64,000 bases of DNA, from NCBI GenBank assembly GCA_949152475.1, contig OX424564.1:25356165-25420164 (forward strand). Reading direction: 5' to 3'. The notes under the pieces are model-generated. The model had not been told where the DNA came from. It was given only the letters and a program-made list of their open reading frames with translations, and did not search any database. The position numbers and the translations under genes are program-made. Position 1 is the stretch's first letter. Every line of letters begins with the position of its first letter. Origin of the DNA: Terebella lapidaria (taxonomy: Eukaryota; Annelida; Polychaeta; Terebellida; Terebellidae). Positions 55,801 to 64,000 of the stretch are shown here, piece by piece.

Positions 55801-57663
55801 CGAGACGACCCCTGGTGTCGAATTTTTTTTTCGCCGACTCGGCACTTCCTGTTTGGCCGTATCTCTGAAACGGTGCGTCGTAGAGCGAAACGGAGCTCAA
55901 TTTCGGCTTTTGGCACTAGACAAACTAGCCTAGTGTGTATCTTGGGTCGAGACGACCCCTGGTGTCGAATTTTTTCTCGCGGACTCGGCACTTTCTGTTT
56001 GGCCGTATCTCGGAAACAGTGCGTCGTAGAGAGAAACGGAGCTCAATTTCGGCCTCCTGGCACTAGACAAACTAGTCTAGTGTGTATCTTGGGTCGAGAC
56101 GACCCTTGTGTCGATTTTTTTTTCGCCGACTCGGCACTTCCTGTTTGGCCGTATCTCGGAAATGGTACGTCGTAGAGCGAAACGGAGCTCAATTTCGGCC
56201 TCCTGGCACTAGACAAACTAGTCTAGGGGGTATCTTGGGTCAAAAAGACCCCTGGTGTCGATTTTTTTTTTCGCCGACTCGGCACTTCCTGTTTGGCCGT
56301 ATCTCGGAAACGGTGCGTCGTAGAGCGAAACGGAGCTCAATTTCGGCCTCCTGGCACTAGACAAACTAGTCTAGAGGGTATCTTGGGTCGAAACGACCCC
56401 TGGTGTCGATTTTTTTTTTCGCCGACTCGGCACTTCCTGTTTGGCTGTATATCGGAAACGGTATGTCGTAGACCGAAACAGAGCTCAATTTCGGCCTCCT
56501 GGCTCTAGACAAACTAGTCTAGTGTGTATCTTCGGTCGAGACGTCCCCTGGTGTCTAATTTTTTTTTCGCCGACTCGGCACTTCTTGTTTGGCCGTATCT
56601 CGGAAACGGTACGTCGTAGAGCGAAACGGAGCTCAATTTCGGCCTCCTGGCACTAGACAAACTAGTCTAGTGTGTATCTTGGGTCGAAACGACCCCTGGT
56701 GTCGAATTTTTTTTTCGCCGACTCGGCACTCCCTGTTTGGCCGTATCTCGGAAACGGTACGTCGTAGAGCGAAACGGGGCTCAATTTCGGCCTCCTGGCA
56801 CTAGACAAACTAGTCTAGGGGGTATCTTGGGTCGAAACGACCCCTGGTGTCGATTTTTTTTTTCGCCGACTCGGCACTTCCTGTTTGGCCGTATCTCGGA
56901 AACGGTGCGTCGTAGAGCGAAACGGAGCTCAATTTCGGCCTCCTGGCACTAGACAAACTAGTCTAGTGTGTATCTTCGGTCGAGACGACCCCTGGTGTCG
57001 AATTTTTTTTTCGCCGACTCGGCACTTCCTGTTTGGCCGTATCTCTGAAACGGTGCGTCGTAGAGCGAAACGGAGCTCAATTTCGGCTTTTGGCACTAGA
57101 CAAACTAGCCTAGTGTGTATCTTGGGTCGAGACGACCCCTGGTGTCGAATTTTTTCTCGCGGACTCGGCACTTTCTGTTTGGCCGTATCTCGGAAACAGT
57201 GCGTCGTAGAGAGAAACGGAGCTCAATTTCGGCCTCCTGGCACTAGACAAACTAGTCTAGTGTGTATCTTGGGTCGAGACGACCCTTGTGTCGATTTTTT
57301 TTTCGCCGACTCGGCACTTCCTGTTTGGCCGTATCTCGGAAATGGTGTGTCGTAGAGCGAAACGGAGCTCAATTCCGGCCTCCTGGCACTAGAATAACTA
57401 GTCTAGAGGGTATCTTGCATCGAGACGACTTCTGGTGTCGAATTTTTTTTGCCGACTCAGCACTTCCTGTTTGCCATATCTCAGAAACGGTCCGTCGTAG
57501 AGCGAAACGCAAAGATGCCTAAGGACGGGGTATGTCACTTAAACTTTGACCACGGACAGATTCAGAGTCATTATGGTTCTAGACGCGGTCTCTTAGGTAA
57601 ATGTTAGGTAGGAATAGAACTCACACGAAATGCCCCAAGGCATCTTCAGGCCTTGACGTCTAG
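52815..57663 (+). mobile_element. F1 element: hairpin-ended, Helentron/HINE-like, loaded with 148-bp satellite
   Basis: The 5' end is a perfect 10-bp hairpin (GGGCATTTCG-GCC-CGAAATGCCC, 52815-52837). The 3' end repeats the same arm (CGAAATGCCC at about 57627) followed by a small ATGCC-CCAA-GGCAT hairpin and finishes GGCCTTGACGTCTAG before a T run. Terminal hairpins, a subterminal arm shared between ends, a CTAG end beside T residues and a tandem-repeat core are features of Helentron-type rolling-circle derivatives; the class is inference. No Rep/helicase is encoded. Between a 380-bp head and a 150-bp tail lies the 148-bp repeat array. Confidence 0.65.
53219..57510 (+). repeat. 148-bp satellite array with higher-order structure
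   Basis: About 29 monomers of roughly 148 bp begin near GGCCGTATCTCGGAAACGGT. Each holds three small inverted repeats: CTAGACAAACTAGTCTAG, GGGTCGAAACGACCC and GCCGACTCGGC, plus a T tract. Larger duplications are visible from shared variants: a 582-bp four-unit block (53801-54382 repeated at 54383-54964, each with one unit lacking 10 bp) and a 1180-bp eight-unit block (about 54966-56145 repeated at 56146-57325). Because 148 is not a multiple of three, the overlapping 71-codon ORFs are by-products. Confidence 0.92.
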
Positions 57664-57892
57664 TTTTAATTGGTCATTTTACCTTCTATGAACTTATGAC
57701 TTCTTGTGAAGTCACTGCGTTGTTGGCTTGGGGATGTACATGTATGTATGCAACTGTGATTTAAATATATTGGGAGTCTTTCTGAATGTGCAAAACACCG
57801 AACATATCCACCATGTGTTCACAAAATAAAATTGATGCGAATATCTCTTGGCACAAAAATTATTAGGGTTGGTGCGAAAATAATTTAATTTT

Positions 57893-57974
57893 ATTTCACA
57901 AAGCTATTCAAAATGTCTAGGGTACGCTTGATTTGCTAGGTAGGGTCGGGTAACTAGAAACACAACTATTATTA
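57893..57974 (+). repeat. 82-bp direct repeat R, copy 2
   Basis: This is the partner of 52733-52814 and directly abuts the 5' hairpin of F2 copy A. Differences are scattered (for example GGTCGGGTAACTAG versus AATCGGTAACTGG), so the copies are not recent. Confidence 0.8.
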
Positions 57975-59160
57975 GGTTACCGGACCTATGGTCTGATAAC
58001 CTATTGCCGTCGCGTTGCGTCCGTCATCCGTCCGTCGTCTGTCGTCCGTCGTCCGTCCACATCTGTATCTTTGAAATTTACAGGCGGATTTTTCTGAAAT
58101 TTTGCACAAAAATGCCTAAAAATATTTCAAGAGGTTTTTTTTCAGTTTTTTTATTTTCGCATTTTTCCCAAAATGGCGGCCATTTTTAACGAAAAATGGC
58201 CAATTTTGGACTTTGGCGGCCATTTTCTCAAAAACTGTCTGATCAGTTTTGAGATTTTTGTTTCAAAAGATTCCCCTTATTTAACTCTATGATGTGTATA
58301 AGTTTTGTTGCCCTTGAATCGCCGGTCTCCGTGTGGCGGCCATTTTGAATTTTTGACGGGTCGGCGAAAAAATTTTTTTTGCCCCAAATCGCAGTACTAT
58401 ACATTTTGGGTCATTTCTAGGCAAAAAAAATTTTTCACCTTTGAAAAAAATTTTGGACAGAATTTTCGGCACTTTTTTCCTTCATAATGGGAGCTGTGAA
58501 GACTGTACTCATAGAACGCTTGAAAGATAGATCTTAGAAATTGGCACTTCCAAATGGGAAGTCATATATGGCGACTTGTGTGGTGACCTTGAATTTGACC
58601 TTGGATGACCTTGAAAGGTCAAAACTGCCATTTTTGGGTCGAAAAATGCCAAAATTTGCCTCTACAGATGAAATGATTGTAGATAGAGCTTAAGATTGCA
58701 TTATGAGCTGAGCATATAGGAATCATATATGGAACAACTGATGATGACCTTGAGCTTGACCTTGGATGACCTTGAGTGCTAAATGTCCAATGTGAAATGT
58801 GTAAATTAGCCACTGAGCTTAAACACTTGCACATACAGGTCAAGATTGTGTATAAGCTTACATGAAGTCATGTTTTTATGGCGCATCTTTTGGTAACCTC
58901 GAATTTGACATTATATGTGACCTTGAAACCCAAATCTCACAATCTGTCCTGACCTGACATGTGTAAATTGACCTCTACAGACAAAATACTTGTTGATAGA
59001 GCTTTGTGTTATAAAGTCATATGCAGCATACCTAATGATTACATTGCAGTTCACAAACATGACCTTTATTGGTAAATCTCAAGGTCATATGTCAGTAATG
59101 TCACCTGCAATGCTTAAAACTAAAATTGTCCGGTAACCTATATTAGCCCTTGGGCTAATT
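57975..59160 (+). mobile_element. F2 element copy A (hairpin-ended, AGGTCA-rich)
   Basis: The 5' hairpin GGTTACCGGACC-TAT-GGTCtGATAACC is followed by a (CGTCCGT)-type microsatellite, then GC-rich AAAATGGCGGCCATTTT segments (58150-58350), then AGGTCA/TGACCT-rich DNA (58580-59100). The 3' end is GTCCGGTAACC followed by the hairpin TTAGCCC-TT-GGGCTAA. Length is about 1.19 kb, with no transposase or Rep ORF. The next copy follows directly. Confidence 0.8.
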
Positions 59161-60352
59161 TTTAGGTTACCGGACCTATGGTCCGATAACCTATTGCCGT
59201 CGCGTTGCGTCCGTCGTCCGTCCGGCGTCCGGCGTCCGTCGTCCGTCCACATTTTTATCTTTAAAGTTTACAGGCGGATTTTCCTGAAATTTTGCACAAA
59301 GTTGCCTAAAAATATTTCAAGAGGGGGTTATTTTTTAGTTTTTTGATTTTCGCATTTTTCTCAAAATGGCGGCCATTTTTGACGAAAAATGGCCAATTTT
59401 GGACTTTGGCGGCCATTTTCTCAAAAACTGTCTGATCAGTTTTGAGATTTTTGTTTAAAAAGATTCCCCTTATGTACCTTTATGATGTGTATAAGTTTTG
59501 TTGCCCTTGAATCGCCGGTCTCCGTGTGGCGGCCATTTTGAATTTTTGACGGGTCGGCGAAAAAAATTTTTTTGGTCCCAAATCGCGTTACTATCCATTT
59601 TGGGTCATTTCTAGACAAAAAAATTTTTTCACCCTTTGAAAAAAATTTTGGACTTGAAAAATATTCGGCACTTTTTTCCCTCATAATGGGAGCTGCCAGG
59701 ACTGTACTCATAGTACGCTTGAAGATAGAGCTTAGATATTGGCACTTTCAAATAGGAAGTCATATATAGCGATTGGGGAGGGGACCTTGAATTTGACCTT
59801 TGATGACCTTGAAAGGTCAAAACAGCCATTTTTGGGTAAAAAAATACCCAAATTTGCCTCTACAGATGAAATGCATGTAGATAGAGCTTCAGTTTGCATT
59901 ATGAACATATAGGAAGTCATATATGGAACAACTAATGATGACCTTGATTTTGACCTTGGATGACCTTGAGTGCTAAATGTCTGACTTGAAATCTTGAAAG
60001 TGGCCTCTGAAGCATAAACTTTTGCACATACAGGTTAGGATTGTGTATAAGCCTGTAAAAAAGTCATGTATAAATGGCACATTTTTTTTTTCACATTTTT
60101 TTAACTTGACCTTAACGACCTTGAAGGGCGAATTTCAAAATCTGAAATTGGCCTCTACACACGAAATACTTGTTGATAAAACTTATATGTTTGTATTATG
60201 AACATGTATACGAAGTCATATGCAGCATACCTGATGGTGACATTGAGATTCACAAAGATGACCTTGACTGGTAAATCTCAAAATCATATGTCACCTACAA
60301 TGCTTGAAACCAAAATTGTCCGGTAACCTATCTTAGCCCTTGGGCTAATTTT
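59161..60352 (+). mobile_element. F2 element copy B, head-to-tail with copy A
   Basis: The layout is the same as copy A: 5' hairpin GGTTACCGGACC-TAT-GGTCCGATAACC at 59165-59191, 3' end GTCCGGTAACC plus TTAGCCCTTGGGCTAA at 60318-60349. Only a TTTTTA-type spacer separates it from copy A. It differs from A at many positions, so the tandem pair is not brand new or arose from two different source copies. Confidence 0.8.
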
Positions 60353-60360
60353 TTTGTTTG

Positions 60361-60525
60361 GCCTTATTCATTCCGGGTTCAGATTTATTCCTGGTTTTAA
60401 TATTCAATTCCAGGTTCATACACTTATTTCCCAGTTTCAATACTTAATTCCGGCTTTTAATATTTAATTCTGTGTTTTGATATTGTTTCCTGGTTTATAT
60501 ATTTATTTCCCGGATTTTAGTTTAC
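60361..60525 (+). repeat. Further block of the 20-bp minisatellite
   Basis: Units such as TTAATTCCGGCTTTTAATAT and TTATTCCTGGTTTTAATAT match the arrays at 52077-52735, in the forward orientation. Together with that pair it brackets the whole F1-F2 block. Confidence 0.7.
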
Positions 60526-60529
60526 CGTA

Positions 60530-61560
60530 CCTTTGTATTTTCAAGGTCACATCACAAAACTGATAATATCTCTCTTAGCAATCAATTGTGGACGTATAAG
60601 AAATGATACATGTGTATACTGAATATGCTGGTAACCTCGAATTTGAGTTGTGACCTTGTTTTTTGACCTTATAAAAAAAAAATCTTTTTTTATTTTCTCT
60701 AAAATGTTCTTGACACAAACGGCAAATTACTGACTTCGATCTTTTATGGCCATTTTGTCGAAAACTGTTCAGAGAGTTTTGAGATGTTTTATGTGTATAA
60801 GTCTCGTTGTCCTTGAATTACTGGTCTGCATGTGGAAGTCATTGTGATTTGTTTCCAACGGATCGGCAAAAAAGATTGTTTGAAATCACGTTATCACCCG
60901 TGTTTGGTCATTCCCAGGCAAAAACGCCCCATTGAAAAAAGTGAGGACTTAATGAGAGCTGTCACAACTGTTCACCTAGAACGCTTGAAGATAGAGGCTC
61001 AGATATTAGCATTTCCGAACAGGAAGTTGTATATGACGATTAATTTTGTGTGGTGTCCTTGAAAGATGGCAAAGACGGCAAAACGGCCATTTTTTTAAAT
61101 TGAAAATTGCTTAGTTTTGAGTTTGGCTTCTGGGGCTAAAACACTCGAACATAGAGCTTATTTTTGTATTATAAGCATAAAGGAAGTCATATACACTGTA
61201 TGGTGCATCTTTTGGTGACCTTGAACTTGAACGCAAATAACATTGAAGGATGAATCTCATGGTCATGTCTGACTGGAAACGTGTAAGTTGGTATATACAG
61301 GCAAAATGGTTATATTATGATCATACAGGAAGTCATATGGCATACTGTATGGTGTTTTCTATTTACCTCTAATTTCACCTCTGATGATCTGGACTTCGTC
61401 TCTAGCAGAAGCTACAACTCTTTGCCGAAAAGCTTAGGTTCGTATTATACATTGTAAGCCTAATGGGGAGTTTTATTGCACACCATTTGGGAAACTTGAA
61501 CTTGACCTTCTGATTCGGTTTTAATAATTTATTCACGTTTTTTCTTTACATTGTCTACCT
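60530..61560 (+). mobile_element. Old, decayed F2-family copy
   Basis: Recognisable F2 blocks appear in order with many changes: TTATGGCCATTTTGTCGAAAACTGTTC, GTTGTCCTTGAATTACTGGTCTGC, GATCGGCAAAAAAGAT, AGAACGCTTGAAGATAGAG and GGAAGTCATAT. Neither terminal hairpin is preserved. Confidence 0.6.
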
Positions 61561-62716
61561 GATTTAGGTTACGGTGAAATTCCCAAGATTTAGAAAACTA
61601 TATACATTTTTAAAAAGTTGGATGGCACTATAACGAGCTGCCGTACTCTAAGAATTAATGTTAAGTGATTTTTGTTTGCCAAAAGGTCAGAAAGATTCGA
61701 CTGTAACAAATTGAAAATGGAAATCATTGCGGATCAACCGAATACATGCAGGTTATCTGAGCAGGTTATCTGAGAATCGAGTATATCTAATTGGACAATG
61801 CATTACTAGTATTTTAATCAGTGAATGACTCAGCAAAATTTTAGCGATCATAAACAGCTAGCGGGCCCTAATGGTCCATCGTAGTGTATTCGACTAAACG
61901 CCCCTGTCACCTATCGATCTACGCTTGCCTGGTTGGTGACCTATTTTTTTCAGCGGATTAAATGTACTTGTCTAGCTCACTGCTGTGCTCACATGACAAT
62001 GTTCTGGCAGGGCACACGATTCAGAGACATGGACCTATGGTGAATTTGGAAATTGTAGTGGATTTCATATTGTAGACAACTAGTCAGGCACATTTGTCCG
62101 GCTGCCGATTGAACATATTCACGTAATATATACATGTAGGAGCCGTCAGCGACAAGTTACGGACCAGCAAGCAGGTCGACAATTTGCAGGTACGGTTACC
62201 CATGTGTGTGATAGGTTAATTGAATAGATAATGCACCTGGCGGGAACTGTCTGTGAACACAAATAAATAAAGGAAAAATCTGTTGTGGAGGTTTGATACT
62301 AAGCCAATAGGCCTACGCAAATTCGACCAAATGAGCTAACTTTGAGTGGGTCCAGAGTTCTGGCCTTTATGCTGGATCACGCGCCCAAAACCCCTCCAAT
62401 ACAAAATTTATAGTACCGCCACCTGATAGTGCGCTTGGCGTATGTGCTATTTGATATTGTGATAATTTCCACGTAATCGTTCACATTCATGTTATAATAG
62501 TCCAGTATGTGTACACACATTCCATGAAACTAATTCCACGTTAATATATATATCTCCTGTTCAATGCTGATGTAATTGATGTAATACATGTAATACATGC
62601 TGATGTAATACACCCGATATGAAAGCTAATAATTTGTCGGTGAGTTCACTGATAAGAACAACATACATATTTCCTTGCGAATGTGAAATTTCTGTGAAAC
62701 AGGAAGAAACACACAC
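61561..62716. other. 5' flank of the dipeptidase gene
   Basis: No coding exon was recognised. A short repeat of GTAATACATG lies at 62570-62610. TTTGCAG|GTACGG at about 62188 could be the donor of a non-coding 5' exon, but this is weak. Confidence 0.4.
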
Positions 62717-62724
62717 TATAAAAG
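62717..62724 (+). promoter_or_regulatory. TATA box of the dipeptidase gene
   Basis: TATAAAAG is 74-81 bp upstream of the ATG at 62798, with CTCACAGTCA about 30 bp downstream as a possible initiator. The same downstream stretch (CTTTTTTTCTCACAG|TCAACACC) would also make a good 3' splice site, so a spliced 5' UTR starting farther upstream is an alternative. Confidence 0.55.
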
Positions 62725-62797
62725 CTGACCATCTTTTTTTCTCACAGTCAACACCGGACAAAAGCTCCACTGATTTATAAGGACACCACGAGAAGAA

Positions 62798-63491
62798 ATG
62801 GAGAGGGAATCTTTGCTGCCTGTTCCCATCGGGATCAATCGGGATCCAAGACGGAATCGAAAACGTATCGCCTTATTCCTCGTACTTGGGGTATCTCTAG
62901 TGCTCGTTATCACATTGGCTATCGCTCTACCACTCAGGAAATCTAGCAAAGCCCCGGAAAGCCCGGCCACACTGACACAAGTGAAGAAATTGGAGGAAAT
63001 TCCCGACGATTTTGACACGTTGGTGTCCAGTTTCGTAGCGGAGGACGAGTCCATTTTCGGGGCTGATCCCTTGACTAAAGCCAAGAGATTGCTCAGCATT
63101 GTGCCTCTTGTGGATGGGTGAGTTTTAATAGCTCCTGCTTGTATCCTAATCATCGTATACAAGAAGGGATAAAAATTACCATCCACTGTCTTGAAATATG
63201 AAGAACAGGTATACGTACTGCATAAAAACTGGTGAAAATCTAAAAATTTCGATCAATTTATAATATATGTAATGCTTTCTCAACTTCATACATTGATTGT
63301 TTTATTTATTTATTATATTTTATTATAAGCTTTTTGTTGATTTTTGCAGTCACAACGACCTTGCATACCAAATACGTAACCACGTGAAGAACAGATTCGA
63401 CGATCTGCATTTAGATAGAAACCTCACGGAAGTCTGGCCGGGGTCTAGGACTGACATACCCCGGCTAAAGGAGGGGCATTTGGGTGCACAG
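62798..63491 (+). CDS. Membrane dipeptidase (DPEP/renal dipeptidase family), first two exons, cut by window edge
   Basis: Zinc metallopeptidases of this family hydrolyse dipeptides and, in vertebrates, leukotriene D4 and cystinyl-bis-glycine at the cell surface. Exon 1 (62798-63117) encodes MERESLLPVPIG..., a hydrophobic helix at residues about 25-46 (ALFLVLGVSLVLVITLAIAL) preceded by Arg/Lys, fitting a type II signal anchor, then a linker ending PLVDG. Exon 2 (63350-63491; acceptor TTTTTGCAG|TCAC) completes the family signature DGHNDLAYQIR, with the His and Asp that bind zinc, and continues to GSRTDIPRLKEGHLGAQ, the counterpart of the mammalian HTNIPKLRAGFVGGQ stretch. The next exon should begin FW(S/A). 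Phases agree (320 and 142 nt). The donor at 63492 lies inside a minisatellite. Confidence 0.9.
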
Positions 63492-64000
63492 GTGGGTCTA
63501 GGATGGATATACCCCGGCTAAAGGAGGGACATCTGGGTGGACAGGTGGGTCTAGGACTGATATATCCCGGCTAAAGGAGGGACATCTGGGTGCACAGGTG
63601 GGTCTAGGACTGAAATACCCCGGCTAAAGGAGGGACATTTGGGTGCACAGGTGGGTCTAGGATGGATATACCCCGGCTAAAGGAGGGACATCTGGGTGGA
63701 CAGGTGGGTCTAGGACGGATATACCTCAGCTAAAGGAGGGACATCTGGGTGGACAGGTGGGTCTAGGACGGATATACCCCGGCTAAGGGCGGGATATCTG
63801 GATGAACAGGTGGGTCTAGGAAGGATATACCCCGGCTAAGGGAGGGACATCTGGGTGGACAGGTGGGTCTAAGACGGATAGAACACGGGTAAGGGAGGGA
63901 TATCTGGGTGGGTCTATGATGGATAGAACCCGGGTAAGGGAGGGTTATCTGGGTGGACAGGTGGGTCTAGGATGGATAGAACCCGGGTAAGGGAGGGATA
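63439..64000 (+). repeat. 53-bp minisatellite seeded from exon 2 and its splice donor
   Basis: Units of 53 bp start at 63439, 63492, 63545, 63598 and continue to the window edge (later ones vary in length). The first unit is coding: it is the last 53 nt of dipeptidase exon 2. The following units lie in the intron and keep most of the exon sequence (ATACCCCGGCTAAAGGAGGG) and the junction CACAG|GTGGGT or GACAG|GTGGGT. Confidence 0.93.

Noticed and set aside
53219-57522. Series of overlapping 71-117 codon ORFs with near-identical peptides (MAVSRKR...)
   Set aside because: They restart every 148 bp in a shifting frame, because 148 is not a multiple of three; they follow from the satellite, have no splice or promoter context and no domain.
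62716-63186. 156-codon minus ORF over dipeptidase exon 1
   Set aside because: It is the reverse of a coding exon with signal anchor, correct splice donor and family signature on the plus strand.

Overview
The window is intron-bearing, AT-rich animal DNA: GT-AG introns, polyadenylation hexamers, EGF, LRR and NHL domain genes, and very dense non-autonomous transposon debris. A lysine-rich H1 of mollusc/annelid/brachiopod style, tandem secreted LRR genes, and tandem-repeat-cored rolling-circle-like elements resembling bivalve pearl/HINE families suggest a marine invertebrate, probably a lophotrochozoan. The sequence alone does not fix the phylum.

Host genes, left to right: (1) a minus-strand cluster of three related secreted LRR plus PAN/apple-like genes (4870-6174; a 5'-truncated copy at 7984-8950; 15561-16937); (2) a gene-poor 12 kb stretch (17.4-29.5 kb) full of MITE-like repeats and one candidate solo LTR; (3) a minus-strand ten-exon gene for N-acetylglucosamine-1-phosphodiester alpha-N-acetylglucosaminidase (NAGPA, the mannose-6-phosphate uncovering enzyme), 29586-34190, with its signal-peptide exon not found; (4) an intronless linker histone H1 gene, 38286-38876; (5) a single-exon TRIM protein with RING, B-box, coiled coil and NHL propeller, 44719-46845; (6) on the plus strand, five short exons spelling out CIAO2B/MIP18 (cytosolic Fe-S assembly), 48892-51435; (7) on the plus strand, the first two exons of a membrane dipeptidase (DPEP family), 62798-63491, running off the right edge. 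The genes are functionally unrelated apart from the LRR tandem cluster.

Mobile and repetitive DNA fills most of the rest. Four groups stand out. Fold-back elements carry 20-21 bp minisatellites in opposite orientation in their two arms (1048-1970, 13068-13826, 36270-36900; a related arrangement at 52077-52735). TTAA-flanked piggyBac-like non-autonomous elements lie at 34449-35342, 35662-36203 and 41477-43868, the last inserted inside another element. Two families share a 5' terminal hairpin and a 3' hairpin: F1 (52815-57663), packed with about 29 copies of a 148-bp repeat in higher-order blocks, and F2 (9826-11244, 40505-43950, 57975-59160, 59161-60352 plus decayed pieces), rich in TCAAGGTCA motifs. 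Finally, a 53-bp minisatellite at the right edge has grown out of the 3' end of dipeptidase exon 2 together with its 5' splice site, so the intron starts with a ladder of donor copies.

No CRISPR array, rRNA gene or convincing intact tRNA gene was seen. Coordinates of repeats without defined ends are approximate.
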